From Kamptonema formosum PCC 6407 (GTDB lineage Bacteria; Cyanobacteriota; Cyanobacteriia; Cyanobacteriales; Microcoleaceae): a stretch of DNA of 64,000 bases. Made by a program: the position numbers and the translations under genes. The DNA lies in NCBI RefSeq assembly GCF_000332155.1, contig NZ_KB235908.1:62001-126000 (forward strand), written 5' to 3'. The notes beneath the pieces were generated by a model. The model made no database searches. It was not told the origin of the DNA and saw nothing but the letters and a program-made list of their open reading frames with translations. This document shows, piece by piece, positions 17,073 through 27,597 of this stretch; within the stretch, counting starts at the first letter, position 1; the number at the start of each line of letters is the position of its first letter.

Positions 17073-20000
17073 ATGCAGGGAAACGCATCCGGTACTAAAC
17101 CCCCCGCTCGCTCGCCCGAATCCAATGACCTGCGCGACCATTGGGAAAATGATGTACTACCCAGACTGACACCAGAGATGGTGTATACAGACCCATCTCA
17201 CCGCTTTCAGATTTCCAGCGATCGCTGGCGAGGGGGCAGCCCTTTCCGAGAGAGCAAGTCAGGTACTTCCTTCGCTGTCTGGCCATCTACACTGCGATTC
17301 TATGATTCCGGCATGGGATTTGCCGGAAATCCAATTTCCTATGTCCACAGCCTAAAAGTAGGGCGTTGGGAACACCCCAAAGGGAAAGATTGGGTGGAAG
17401 CTCTGCGGGCACTGTCTCACCTCGCGGGGGCCTTTGACAATTTCCCTACTCGCGAACCTTCAAGAGAGCAAATCGAGCGAGCACAAAAGTGGGAAGAGCG
17501 CCGGAGTATCTTTTCTGCTGTCTATATCACCTGCGCCCAGCATCTGTGGAGCGATTTAGGCTCTGATGCTCTAAACCATTTAATAGAAGAGCGGGGCTTT
17601 ACGGAGTCGGAGTTGCGCGATTTGGGTGCGGGCTTGTATCCAACTCTCGAAATAGTACAGGGAGCGATAACCGAGCAGCAGTTCAACATTAGCTTAGCTG
17701 AGCAATGCGGGGTGTTAACTCGCAAATGGGAGGGATACGTTGTGTTTCCGTGGCACAACCCCTACGGCGAACCTTTGACGCTATACGGACATTGGCCTGC
17801 ATCTAAAGGAGATATTCCCCTCAAGAAAAACCATGTCGGCTGGAAGAAAGAACACGACACCGCGCGCCGCGCATGGAATAAACTCTCGGAGGCTCAAAAA
17901 GTTGCACAGCCTTGGACTGATGCCCAAATTCCCAAAAAGTACGCCTGCTGGAATCCTAAAGATGAGTCGGGTTCCTGGCTAGCGACTAAAGAATCTCCTC
18001 TCTATTTTGATAAAGTTGTTAAAGCGAACCACCACGAAGCAGTGCTGGTCGAAGGTGTGACCGATGCAGCGATCGCTCAAGTTAAAGGAGACTCTCGTGT
18101 CATGGCTTGCGTAGCGGCAAGCTTGTCTGGAGAACAAGTCCAAACTCTCAAGCGGCATCGGGTGCAGCGGGTCAACGTTTGTCTCGATCCCGATAGTGCC
18201 GGAGAGAAGGGAATAATTAGCTGCATTAAGAGTTTACTTTCTGGAGGCATTGCTCCCTATGTAGCTCCGCTACTGCCTCTCGACGATCGCGGTGACGGGG
18301 ACCCCGATCGGTTTATTATCTCTCGTGGCATTGAAGCGTGGAAGCAGCATACGAGTTTTGACAGTGCGACTCACGGCTTGCGGTGGATGGCTCGGTATAT
18401 CGTTGCCGCTGGACGTAAGGGAGCAGAGGAATTATCCGATGCCGCGCGAGAGACAATTTGGCAGGAAGCAATCCGCTTTACTAATACTGTCGATCGGCAG
18501 TGGGAAGACGCGATCGCCACTTACTTTTGGTCAGAAATAAAGCTGGCTGTAGGGGCGGTGGAAATCCCAGAGGGGAAAGAATCCACTATTATAAAACGTG
18601 AATCGGTTAGAGAAACTGTCTCTCTCTTGCAGGGCAGCGATAGCGGCGACTCTCACCGCAGCAGCTCTGTTCATAGTAGCGGAGGCGATCGCGCCTTTAA
18701 TCGTAGAAGTGACCGTGTCGGCGGTGGCGGGAGTGGTGGTGGGTTTAACGATAACTACGATGGCAATGGCTTTGAGTCCCGCAATGACTGGGAGGCTCCG
18801 ATGACTTGTAACGGGGAAATAGGGAAGTGGTTTCGCGATCGAGAGGGTAATGAAAAATTTAGACCTCTTGCTGATTTTGATTTTATCATTACTGGGGAAA
18901 TTGCGGCTCCAACAAGTTCTAATTTGGGTGGGGGGTATTCTCTTAAAATTAAGCGCTCTTTCGATCGGCGCGAAGTTGAAGTGGTGATTTTTTCCTTGGA
19001 AACAATTACGGTTAAAGAGTTTATTACTACTCTCCTGAGAAAAACAGGATTTCATTTGAATTGCCGTATGTCTCAGACTGATTTGGTGGCGCTTATTCAC
19101 GCTCGCCTCGAAGAATATCACCGCAATCGGGCTGGGAGAGTTTATCGCTGCATTGATAGGTTCGGGCAGCAGTCGGACGGAACTTGGGTATTTGCTGACT
19201 GCCAATTTAAGGCAGACGGTACTCCGACTGATTCAAAAGAATCGGGGTGGATTTATAACCCTCAATTAGGAGCGGTTGACCATATTCTATGTCCTGAAAT
19301 TCAGCCACCAAACCCTGCTGCTTTGCGAAAGTTGATTGAAGCTCAGCGCAAGTTTGCTGGTTCTTCTTTTATGTATTTCTTGCTGTGCGATGGTTATGTG
19401 GCAGCGTCGCTGCACTTTCAGGAAATTATGAGGGTGGAAAAATTCTTTCCCATTCTTAATCCTTATGGAGATCCGGGTAGTAAGAAAACTATTGCGGTTC
19501 TTTCTGCCATGTCTATGGCGGGCTGGGGAAATACGGAAAGAGGAGCTATAGCGCGATCCAGTGTCAGTATGGCTTACGAACGCCTGAAATGTCTGGGTTC
19601 GATTCCTAGTCTGTGGGATGACCCGCCGGGAAAGACGCGGATTGATAGAAATATTTTGGACGATTTTTTTCAGAGTCTTTATAATGGTTTGCCTCGGCAG
19701 GTGCGGGGTAATTCTCAGCAGCCTTTTTCGCCGATGATTCCGACTTCAAATCATAGTTTGGGGGAAACGAATCCGGCTACGAAAACTCGCATCATTCCGC
19801 TGTTTATGCCTGTGATTAATGATGGCGAACGCAGCGCTTGGGGGGAGCTATCTGAAGCTCGCGAGCAAGCTTCGGGGGCGTTTGGGCAGTTAGTGGCGAT
19901 CGGGTATTCGCAAACTCTTGTGAAGGCTTTGCGCGATCGCTTGTCTCGGCATTTGCCGACTGCTCACGACCGAGTTGCTGATAATTTAGCTATTCTCGTG

Positions 20001-21032
20001 TTTTATACCCAGAAAGTTGCAGATTTGGCGGGGTTGGACATTGATGTGGAAAAGTGGACGATTGCCAATTTGTGCGAACCTCTGAATGAGAGTTTGACGG
20101 GACTCAACTGCGTTGCAGATTTCTTTGAGAAGTTGGAAGCGCTGGTTTCTTACGATTCTGTTGGTTCCTGGAATGTGGCAACGGTGGAAACTAGGGAGGA
20201 AGGTCGAGTTCTGGCGCTGCACTTGCCTTCGATTTGGCCGGAAGTTGAGCGGGAGTTTAATCCGGCTTACAACCGGCCGGTGCTGGAGCGGGTGTTGGTG
20301 TCTATTGGCGCGATTAAAAATAGAAGTGCTAAGTTGCACTCCAGCCGAGACTTGGTGCTGGCTTACAATCGGGCTAGGCTCACCGCACGGGAAGATGCTC
20401 AGGGGAATGCAATTCTTCCTACTCCGCCGGAACGGGTCAATAAGAAGTGCTTGCTCTTGCCTGAGAGCTTGTGCCACGCTCTCAACTTGCAGTGGCTGTT
20501 GGACTTGAACGGCCCCGACAGTGATAGTACCGGTGGCTTCGGGGGAGGGGATGACCCTGACGATCCAGATGGCTCGCCTCCCGGCTCTAAGACAGGGGGC
20601 GGTACTGATGTTGAGTCCGATGAGGAGTGCGAGGTTTCTCAAAAGTTTCACTGTTCGCCAGATTTAGGAGGTTCAAGTAACCAAGTTGGGAACTGTACTA
20701 ATATGAGTCTCAATAGGGAGGTTACTCGCTATAGCTCAGAGGGGGTAAGGGTTTCGCACAGTGGAGAAACTGTAAGTAACCGATTTAATAAGGTGATGCC
20801 GAAAAATCAGGGAGTTGGGATAACAGTGGTAACATCTGGTTCAGAAATGTCTGAAAGTTATGGCAGAAGCCATATTGGGCCATCGGGTACTTCAAGTTAC
20901 TTAGAAGTTACTCGACTCGAAAGCTTGGTAACATCTGGGGAAACTGCGGCTAACAGAAAGGATTTTGCAGAAAATAGACAAGAAAGCAAAAGTCGGGAGG
21001 CGATCTCGCGAGATAGAGCACCTGTTCGTTAG
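17073..21032 (+). CDS. Large primase-like plasmid replication protein
   Basis: 1319 residues; AGGAG before the ATG. The N-terminal ~110 residues resemble the DnaG zinc-binding fold (RGGSPFRESKSGTSFAVWPS... YDSGMGF) but lack the CHC2 cysteines. A TOPRIM domain follows: LVEGVTDAA with the catalytic Glu near 326, CLDPDSAGEKG with the DxD pair near 371-373, then RGDGDPD. A Gly/Ser-rich linker (about 520-570) leads to a C-terminal ATPase-like half. There GDPGSKKT resembles a degenerate Walker A, and LWDDPPG a Walker B-like site. The last 190 residues are low complexity. Likely role: priming and perhaps unwinding for element replication. Confidence 0.75.
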   Translation: MQGNASGTKPPARSPESNDLRDHWENDVLPRLTPEMVYTDPSHRFQISSDRWRGGSPFRESKSGTSFAVWPSTLRFYDSGMGFAGNPISYVHSLKVGRWEHPKGKDWVEALRALSHLAGAFDNFPTREPSREQIERAQKWEERRSIFSAVYITCAQHLWSDLGSDALNHLIEERGFTESELRDLGAGLYPTLEIVQGAITEQQFNISLAEQCGVLTRKWEGYVVFPWHNPYGEPLTLYGHWPASKGDIPLKKNHVGWKKEHDTARRAWNKLSEAQKVAQPWTDAQIPKKYACWNPKDESGSWLATKESPLYFDKVVKANHHEAVLVEGVTDAAIAQVKGDSRVMACVAASLSGEQVQTLKRHRVQRVNVCLDPDSAGEKGIISCIKSLLSGGIAPYVAPLLPLDDRGDGDPDRFIISRGIEAWKQHTSFDSATHGLRWMARYIVAAGRKGAEELSDAARETIWQEAIRFTNTVDRQWEDAIATYFWSEIKLAVGAVEIPEGKESTIIKRESVRETVSLLQGSDSGDSHRSSSVHSSGGDRAFNRRSDRVGGGGSGGGFNDNYDGNGFESRNDWEAPMTCNGEIGKWFRDREGNEKFRPLADFDFIITGEIAAPTSSNLGGGYSLKIKRSFDRREVEVVIFSLETITVKEFITTLLRKTGFHLNCRMSQTDLVALIHARLEEYHRNRAGRVYRCIDRFGQQSDGTWVFADCQFKADGTPTDSKESGWIYNPQLGAVDHILCPEIQPPNPAALRKLIEAQRKFAGSSFMYFLLCDGYVAASLHFQEIMRVEKFFPILNPYGDPGSKKTIAVLSAMSMAGWGNTERGAIARSSVSMAYERLKCLGSIPSLWDDPPGKTRIDRNILDDFFQSLYNGLPRQVRGNSQQPFSPMIPTSNHSLGETNPATKTRIIPLFMPVINDGERSAWGELSEAREQASGAFGQLVAIGYSQTLVKALRDRLSRHLPTAHDRVADNLAILVFYTQKVADLAGLDIDVEKWTIANLCEPLNESLTGLNCVADFFEKLEALVSYDSVGSWNVATVETREEGRVLALHLPSIWPEVEREFNPAYNRPVLERVLVSIGAIKNRSAKLHSSRDLVLAYNRARLTAREDAQGNAILPTPPERVNKKCLLLPESLCHALNLQWLLDLNGPDSDSTGGFGGGDDPDDPDGSPPGSKTGGGTDVESDEECEVSQKFHCSPDLGGSSNQVGNCTNMSLNREVTRYSSEGVRVSHSGETVSNRFNKVMPKNQGVGITVVTSGSEMSESYGRSHIGPSGTSSYLEVTRLESLVTSGETAANRKDFAENRQESKSREAISRDRAPVR

Positions 21033-21480
21033 CTTGAGTAGTTGCTCGCGATCGCGTTGTGTACCGCATCGGGCAACTTCATACCCCGCTGGTAAATTTC
21101 TTGCAAAACAATGCGCTCAAATTCAGAATTGGGGTCAGGAAAGCGATCGCAGGCACTCGTATTGCTGTTCGGGGGAACCGCCAGGGGTGTGTCGGCTGAC
21201 GCTACTACGGGTCATTTCCTCCAAGAGCGATAGAAGATATTGCTGGTGACAAATTCAATGAGTAAATCATCAACGAAGGCAGGAATCTGGGTATAAATTT
21301 TTATTACTTCATTTCCTTCGATGACCGTTTTCGATAATAAGGCTAGTTGATAGATAGGTAAATTAGTTTCCTATTCACTTCCTTTCTGATAGGTAGTAAC
21401 TCCTTGATTTTTATTTGTTAAATAATCAAGAGTTTCATCGCCAAATATCTTCTCCTGATCACGTTGTAGGATTCTCTAAA
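21029..21480 (-). pseudogene. Decayed gene remnant
   Basis: Reading the - strand, one frame gives coherent protein interrupted by stops: RILQRDQEKIFGDETLDYL, then TAG, NLPIYQLALLSKTVIEGNEV and IPAFVDDLLIEFVTSN, then TGA, then SEFERIVLQEIYQRGMKLPD up to the TAA at 21029. Codon use is protein-like throughout, so this looks like the C-terminal part of an inactivated gene. It ends exactly over the primase stop codon. Family not recognised. Confidence 0.5.
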
Positions 21481-21645
21481 ATTTCTTTTTCTCTACCCTG
21501 GCAATAAATTTCTACTTGAATGTCTCACTGGAGAAGTCAAGGCGATAAACATTGCATAGTTTCTAGGTCAAATAGCGGCGAGCGCCGCTATGGGGAGTGA
21601 CTTGCTCATTTTCTATTTTTCTTAACGGCAATTTTGGGAATTTTT

Positions 21646-22260
21646 ATGAATGAACACAATTTTACTTTATTACCGATTACCTTACCACCGATGTTGCCCA
21701 AAATGGTAGGAGTTGTGGGTAATAGCCGATATTTTTCACTTGCTTATTGGGGCAGCAAGGCAACCTGGTTCGATGGTAGAGGATTGGGAACGTTTAGTTA
21801 CTTTGGCGTATATTCACCGCTAATTGAACATCCAGCTTTAGCCATTCATTTAGAGTCATACCACCTGGGTTCTGATGATTTACCGCCCACTCATGCGATT
21901 TTATGCGATTGTCTGGAACAGAAAATGTACGTAGGTGACTATGCAGAAGTCGAAAAAGTTTTAGAGACTCAACACCCGCCAGTGCCCAATCTGTCACCTG
22001 AAGAATTCTCTCAATTATCAGAACAAATTGCTCTTGATATGGCAGATTTTGACCTCGAACAGTTTCAGCGGTTAGGAATGTTTGAACTATTTGCTGGACA
22101 CAGCGAACAGCAAAAACTAGAACTGGTGGAATTAGTGCAGTGGCTCGATCGACTCGTCACAGAAGACTTACTGCAACAGTATGTAGAAGCTGCTAAAAAG
22201 GGCAATTGGACAGCCATTTCAGTGCTGCAAAAATTGTCCCAGCGTCTCCAAAAATCTTAG
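21646..22260 (+). CDS. Hypothetical protein
   Basis: 204 residues from the ATG at 21646 (MNEHNFTLL); the upstream in-frame TTG at 21634 is less likely. An N-terminal beta-rich half (MVGVVGNSRYFSLAYWG, GLGTFSYFGVYSPL) is followed by an acidic helical half (about 110-204) with repeated Gln/Glu/Leu. The family is not recognised; similar-looking proteins occur as isolated genes in filamentous cyanobacteria (recollection, unverified). No operon partner. Confidence 0.65.
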   Translation: MNEHNFTLLPITLPPMLPKMVGVVGNSRYFSLAYWGSKATWFDGRGLGTFSYFGVYSPLIEHPALAIHLESYHLGSDDLPPTHAILCDCLEQKMYVGDYAEVEKVLETQHPPVPNLSPEEFSQLSEQIALDMADFDLEQFQRLGMFELFAGHSEQQKLELVELVQWLDRLVTEDLLQQYVEAAKKGNWTAISVLQKLSQRLQKS

Positions 22261-22406
22261 TTTCTGATATAATGCGCCAGCTTCAAAGAAAGCGTCAGGA
22301 TAGCAAAACTAAGCGAAGTCAGATTAAAAAAATGCGAGGAAAAATTAATGATGAGTAACAATATTTTCTGGAACTATTAACTTCAATGTTGACTCAAATC
22401 GACTTG

Positions 22407-23234
22407 TTAAAGTAGTGGAAATCCAAGCTGTTGCAACATTTCTTTCAATCGCTCGCGCCCATTTAAAGCTTGTGCTGTTGCCACTCGTTTTACTGAATGC
22501 TCAACCCAATCGCCTGCGACGTTCATATGCTGAGATTCGTAAAACTTTTGCATAATTTCATTGTACTGGGCGATCGCTTCTTCTTGTTGAGCGAGATTAT
22601 ATGTTTCCCGATGTAAAACAGCAGCCTGGGGTAAACGAGGTTTCACGGCGGCTGGTTTTGCTGGATCGGGATAGCCCACGCACAAACCAAAGACGGCAAA
22701 TAAGTGAGGCGGTAATTGGAGAGTTTCGGCAACACTTTGGGGATGGTTTCGCATTCCACCAATGTAAACCGTGCCTAACCCTAATGACTCTGCTGCGATC
22801 GTTGCATTCTGAGCTGCCAATGCTGCATCGATGGTTGCTGTAACAAACATTTCCAGATAATCTAATCCTTGGGCAGGTAGCCCCCTTTGCATAGCCAGAT
22901 GATGCAGCCGTGCTAGATCTGCCAACCATACCAAAAACAATGGGCATTGGCGGATATGGGCTTGATTTCCTGCCAGTTGAGCCAGGGTTTCTTTCCTGCT
23001 AGGATCTTCAACCGCTACTACACTCCAGGTTTGGAGATTGGAGGAGGTAGCGGCAGACTGGGCGGCAGCGACCATAAGTTCTAGGGTTTGCGGCAGTAAG
23101 GGGTTAGGTAGATAGGCACGAACCGAACGATGGGATAGCAGGGTTGCCAATGTCTCATTCCAGAGACTATTGGGATTGAACGTATCTACGCCGTAGCGAT
23201 CGCGAATTAAATCAGTTACGTTGGGAGTGTTCAT
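22407..23234 (-). CDS. NfsA-type nitroreductase/flavin oxidoreductase
   Basis: 275 residues from the ATG at 23234. The fold signature is clear: HRSVRAYLP at about residue 35 (FMN phosphate contact), AAQSAATSSNLQTWSVV (flavin site), a central NATIAAESLGLGTVYIGGMRN helix-loop, and LPPHLFAVFGLCVGYPD. These match the NADPH-dependent nitro/flavin reductase (NfsA/FRP) group, cytosolic FMN enzymes that reduce nitroaromatics, quinones or chromate. The substrate cannot be predicted. It is monocistronic and unrelated to its neighbours. Confidence 0.88.
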   Translation of the reverse strand: MNTPNVTDLIRDRYGVDTFNPNSLWNETLATLLSHRSVRAYLPNPLLPQTLELMVAAAQSAATSSNLQTWSVVAVEDPSRKETLAQLAGNQAHIRQCPLFLVWLADLARLHHLAMQRGLPAQGLDYLEMFVTATIDAALAAQNATIAAESLGLGTVYIGGMRNHPQSVAETLQLPPHLFAVFGLCVGYPDPAKPAAVKPRLPQAAVLHRETYNLAQQEEAIAQYNEIMQKFYESQHMNVAGDWVEHSVKRVATAQALNGRERLKEMLQQLGFPLL

Positions 23235-23386
23235 AAAGTAAGGCAAATTGGCTCAACATGGGTATGGTAAAACAATCCTGACTCAAAACTTAAAACTCTC
23301 AAGATGGGGAGACGGGAATTCCTAACTCAAAACTCAAAACCGCGAAGCGTTGCGAGGAACGAAGCAATCTCTCAAGATGGAACGCC

Positions 23387-23899
23387 ATGTTTGAATTAAA
23401 TAGAATCCAATCTATTGCCCAATCTTATACTCCGCAAGAGCTATTTGCTGCTTTGGTTTGGCAGCGCCAATTCAATCAATTTAATGGTATCGAAGTTATT
23501 ACTGACCTTGCTAACCACCCTTCTTTATGGGCAAGCTTCATATTTTCAAAACCCATCTTTGCACCCGATGAAAACGGTTTAAGCTTTAATGGCGTACTCG
23601 ACACGCTGTTAGCAATGGCAAATTATCGCCCGATGCCTGAAACTAGCATCATCCATTTTATTCCCTACCCAGCCGACACACTTTACTTGCTAACAGAAAA
23701 CCAAGATACAACGGTGTCTCAGCTTTTAGACTTTGGCAAAAAGTGGCGGGCTGACTCGGTTGAAGTATGTGATGGAACAAGTGAGGAGTATGGCTGGCAA
23801 CTTAAACGCCGACTGATTGCTAGGCTCGAAGGAGCACTTTGGGGTGATAGTCCTCAAAAAGCTCAGGATGCAGTCGTTATTTCTTACTGGTGGGATTGA
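23387..23899 (+). CDS. Hypothetical protein
   Basis: 170 residues, ATG at 23387. A mixed alpha/beta protein with no membrane segment; motifs such as LVWQRQFNQFNGIEVITDLA and SIIHFIPYPADTLYLLTEN are visible but the family is not recognised. The C-terminus ends with aromatic residues (VVISYWWD). It is convergent with the STAND ATPase, about 100 bases away. Confidence 0.6.
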   Translation: MFELNRIQSIAQSYTPQELFAALVWQRQFNQFNGIEVITDLANHPSLWASFIFSKPIFAPDENGLSFNGVLDTLLAMANYRPMPETSIIHFIPYPADTLYLLTENQDTTVSQLLDFGKKWRADSVEVCDGTSEEYGWQLKRRLIARLEGALWGDSPQKAQDAVVISYWWD

Positions 23900-24003
23900 C
23901 TTAAAAAACCTCTCAGATTGATAACAAATTTAGCTTAAACAAACTTTTCTTACCTCTGTAACACAGATTCCGAAGCGATCGCAAGAAGTCTACTGTCAAA
24001 CTC

Positions 24004-27000
24004 TCAAGCTTCGCGATCGCGAATAATTCGACTTTTGACCTCGTTGGGAAGCCTGCTATCGTTCAAAATTTCGTCGAGCAGCGGTGAGTTTTTGCCGGAA
24101 TCGTTTGCGATCGCCACAGCAACAGCGCACTGATTGGCTACTGGCATCATAGAATTGTTAATGATGAAGTCTTCTCGGACAATAGCAGCCAAAAACTCGG
24201 AGTCAAATTTAGCAATTTTAGTCAGCAGCCCTGTAACAACTAATTTATCTACTTTCCGGCTAATATCTGTAATTCTCAGTAACGTGCGGGTACAAGTACC
24301 AACTTGGGGCATAAATTCTCTCTGTTCTAAGAGAGCTATTTGATTAAAAGTAATCAGCGCTGAAGCTGCTCCCATGTTAATTGTATCTTGATGGGAACTT
24401 TTAATAATTCTATGAGTTAAATCAAAAGTAGCTTTTGCTAAATCGGAGTCAAGTGTTTTTACCCCTGAAGGATGGTTCCAAATCGCTGTTTCTATTAATA
24501 CGTACAAAAGTTGTATTACTTCTGGAGCTAAATCATTTTCTAAGGTTGCAAAAACAGCCAGTATTTCTGATGGGGCCACTGTTTGGGAATTGACTTTGGC
24601 GATGAAAGCTTTCAAACAGTTCTGACGCACGCCAACGAAGGACGACTGAGCGAAAATTGGGAGTAATTGTTGTAGTTCAATGGGTTTTTTCTGTTCGGCA
24701 AGAGCCAGTACAAATGCCGAGGCATCGAGGGCGACATCTCGTGACGAATCTAAACAGAGTTTTGCTAGTTCAGAGATAGCTGTCGCCGAGTTATTTGTTG
24801 CTTGCTGGTCGTATAATTTTGCTAAAGCAGAACGCGCTTCTTTTGAGTTAACATTTTGTTGTAAATAAGCTTCTAGTTGAGGAGGAACGTTATTAAGTTT
24901 TTTAAGGATCTGAGCTTTTTGTTGAGCTGGCAATGTCGGGAGCAATTGTTCAAGAATTTCTCCCAAAAGTTGCTGTACTGATAAATTACTCGCCAGAGTA
25001 TCGATCGCTCGAATGAATTCTACGGGAGATTGAGCAATCGCTGGGACAATCCACTCAACTAAGGCTAATTCTAGTTCGCTGCTGAGAGGATACGAACTGT
25101 TAGCAGCACTTGCCAACTCTCTGAATAATAAAGTAAGAGTTGATGCCCGATTTGCAGGGATAGTTTCTATGGGTATTTTTAGTAAAATTGCCGCAGTTTT
25201 AGAGGCAGCACCGCTACGAATTGCTGCTAAAATAGCAGCCAGGTTGCGCCGTGTTAAATCTCCCATATCACTAGGCCAACTTTCACTCAATGTACTTCTT
25301 AAAATTGCTTCTAACAACGTTGAATCTGATGCAGCAGCGCGACCGACAGCACTAGCAGCTACAGCCGTCCAGTATTTATCTAGTGGGGCGTAGAGTGCTT
25401 CCAGCCAAGTGGTTCCGAAACAAGTGTCTCCCGCAGTCAGCAAGTTGGGCAACAAACGACTGAGCAGTTCTGTCGCGTTTTCTTGTTCTTTGAATTGTTC
25501 TGAAATAGGTTGAGAGATAATTGTTAGTAAAAGTTCTCGCTGTATAGTAGTGGGTACGCCTGGTGTTAAGTAAAGTTCAATGACAGTAGACCGCACATTT
25601 CCGCCGAACAAAAAGTAATATTTTTTCAGGCTTTCTAAGATTTCTAATTCAATACTTTTCCGTTTTTTAACATAATTTTCATAAAAAGCACCGATAAACT
25701 TGCCCCAAATGTGATAGCGTTCTTGTCGGTTATTTTCTCCTGTTGGCGACGATCGATTAGCGATCGCTTCTAGGGAACGCTCAAACCGGTAACTCCCAGC
25801 GGGTAAGCGCCCTAATAATTCCGCTGCTGTTTCTGCTGCTTTGTTAATTAATTCTGAACCAACGCTTCCTAGCAGTTGAACTGCTATTTCCCAGGCTACA
25901 TCGCCGTGTCGCTGTGGCGATCCTCTGGCTGCTGCTAGGAGGGTTTCTTGAAAGGTGTAGTCTTTGGCGATTGCGATCGCTAGTAGAGACAGCAAAACGG
26001 CTGAGGATTCCGGTTCGGTTCGGGAAACACTAGCAAATGTGACAGCGCGAAAAGGTAAAATTTTGGTTGTGTCTAATTCCTGAGAAAATTGGTTGAATTC
26101 TGATAGACTCAAAAGAGTTAAAAGTTGGCGAAATATTGACCAAATATAATACCTAGAATCCGCAATTTTAGAGACAATTAAATCATTTTTTAGTTGAGTT
26201 TTAGCTCGTTCGCCTGTTTCAGTTGCATTCATCCAACGGGCAATTGTATACTCTAAAAATGTCTGATGAAAAAATCCTCCGCGCTTACCTCCCAAGTCTT
26301 TAAAAATTCCATCACTTTTGAGGGAATTGTAAGCTAAAAATTCAGTTTCGCTAAGTTCTAAATCGCTCTCATAAACAAAGTCGCGCAATCTTTCTCCTGA
26401 ACTTTCATACATCAGCCGCGACAGTTTTAAACACAGTTTTTCTTTGGCGAGGCCCAGATGTCCTGACTGCAAGTTATGACGGACTTTAGCAATTTTCCAC
26501 TCCCAATATTTTTCGTAGAGTTGGCTCACTGTTAAATCTTCGGGGACAGTTTCTTCAGCGGCAAACAAGTCGCAAAGTAAAGCCAGTAGTAAGGGGTGGC
26601 GGACGATTTCTTGGAGGGATACACTATCAGCAGAAAGGGCAATAATGCGCTCGGCAAAAGATTGCTGGCTGGCTAAAGTGCTGAAACCCGGTTGAGTTTT
26701 AATGAATTCTTGCGCTGCTGTTCTGACTTCTTCGGTGGTGAAGGGAGTAATCTTGCAGTTGTCAGTGACGCTTTCTCGGAATCCGGCAAAACTTTCGTGG
26801 TAGGGTTCAAAAAAGTTACTGTAATCGGTATCGCGACAGGTAAAGGCGACAGTTGTACCAATTTCTAAGAGTTGGTATAAAATACTACGCAACACTGAAA
26901 CGAGCGGTTTAGTGAGTACAATATCTAAGGTATCAATTAGGAGAATACCTCGATTTTGTTGGGCTGTTAGTTGTTGGGCAATTTCTACAATTGATTGTCG

Positions 27001-27597
27001 TTTCCCACTAATTTTTTCACCGAGTTCTAGGGCAAAGTTTTCAGCAGATTCGATTAAATCGTCGCAGCGTGCTAATGCTAGCCAACCGTTGCTGGATTCA
27101 ATTTTTTCGCTGTCTAATTCATCGTAGATACTACCCAAAATAGTGCTTTTGCCGTATCCGGCAGCTCCTAAAATGGGGACGACGCGGCGCTTATTTTCTT
27201 GGAATCCCGCACGAATTTCTTTCAGACACTTTTCTAGCAGGGTTTGACGGTGAATGGGAGGGAGAATATAGGGATTGAGGGCAGTTCGAGCTCTAGCGGC
27301 GCTACGTTCTACTGCGACTAGCAGTTCGTCAATTAGTGGGTCAATTAGTGAATCAATTATTTCCGGTTCTGATTTTGGTTCTAAGCCAACTATTTCCTGC
27401 CAATCCAAGTCAAGATGATGGCAAATCTCCATAAAAATCCGGCGATAAATTGACTTGCCTGTAAAAAATCCGTTGGCAGTTGAGTAAGCAATTTCAAGCT
27501 CCAAAGCCAAGTCACTCTGCGTTAACTTGTTGCGCTCCAAAGCTTTTCTGGCGATTTCTGTTCCTGTGGCTGTTGCTTGCAGAGTACGGTTTGACAT
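24004..27597 (-). CDS. HTH-NACHT STAND ATPase with helical repeats
   Basis: 1197 residues. Residues about 12-70 form a helix-turn-helix of the type found at the N-terminus of many cyanobacterial NTPases (KLTQSDLALELEIAYSTANG, DLDWQEIVGL). The NACHT-type ATPase has Walker A GAAGYGKST at 144-152 and Walker B LLIDTLD near 219-225, followed by a sensor-like TVAFTCRDTDYS. From about residue 480 the protein is made of Leu/Ala-rich helical (HEAT/ARM-like) repeats, the usual target-sensing half. STAND proteins oligomerise on ligand binding; several act as phage sensors (Avs family). It is divergent from RT-Cas1 by 137 bases. Effector activity is not evident, because the N-terminus is an HTH. Confidence 0.85.
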   Translation of the reverse strand: MSNRTLQATATGTEIARKALERNKLTQSDLALELEIAYSTANGFFTGKSIYRRIFMEICHHLDLDWQEIVGLEPKSEPEIIDSLIDPLIDELLVAVERSAARARTALNPYILPPIHRQTLLEKCLKEIRAGFQENKRRVVPILGAAGYGKSTILGSIYDELDSEKIESSNGWLALARCDDLIESAENFALELGEKISGKRQSIVEIAQQLTAQQNRGILLIDTLDIVLTKPLVSVLRSILYQLLEIGTTVAFTCRDTDYSNFFEPYHESFAGFRESVTDNCKITPFTTEEVRTAAQEFIKTQPGFSTLASQQSFAERIIALSADSVSLQEIVRHPLLLALLCDLFAAEETVPEDLTVSQLYEKYWEWKIAKVRHNLQSGHLGLAKEKLCLKLSRLMYESSGERLRDFVYESDLELSETEFLAYNSLKSDGIFKDLGGKRGGFFHQTFLEYTIARWMNATETGERAKTQLKNDLIVSKIADSRYYIWSIFRQLLTLLSLSEFNQFSQELDTTKILPFRAVTFASVSRTEPESSAVLLSLLAIAIAKDYTFQETLLAAARGSPQRHGDVAWEIAVQLLGSVGSELINKAAETAAELLGRLPAGSYRFERSLEAIANRSSPTGENNRQERYHIWGKFIGAFYENYVKKRKSIELEILESLKKYYFLFGGNVRSTVIELYLTPGVPTTIQRELLLTIISQPISEQFKEQENATELLSRLLPNLLTAGDTCFGTTWLEALYAPLDKYWTAVAASAVGRAAASDSTLLEAILRSTLSESWPSDMGDLTRRNLAAILAAIRSGAASKTAAILLKIPIETIPANRASTLTLLFRELASAANSSYPLSSELELALVEWIVPAIAQSPVEFIRAIDTLASNLSVQQLLGEILEQLLPTLPAQQKAQILKKLNNVPPQLEAYLQQNVNSKEARSALAKLYDQQATNNSATAISELAKLCLDSSRDVALDASAFVLALAEQKKPIELQQLLPIFAQSSFVGVRQNCLKAFIAKVNSQTVAPSEILAVFATLENDLAPEVIQLLYVLIETAIWNHPSGVKTLDSDLAKATFDLTHRIIKSSHQDTINMGAASALITFNQIALLEQREFMPQVGTCTRTLLRITDISRKVDKLVVTGLLTKIAKFDSEFLAAIVREDFIINNSMMPVANQCAVAVAIANDSGKNSPLLDEILNDSRLPNEVKSRIIRDREA

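Noticed and set aside
18531..19205. 224-codon - strand ORF in the primase
   Set aside because: The primase reading is continuous with TOPRIM motifs; the antisense frame has no family features or start signal.
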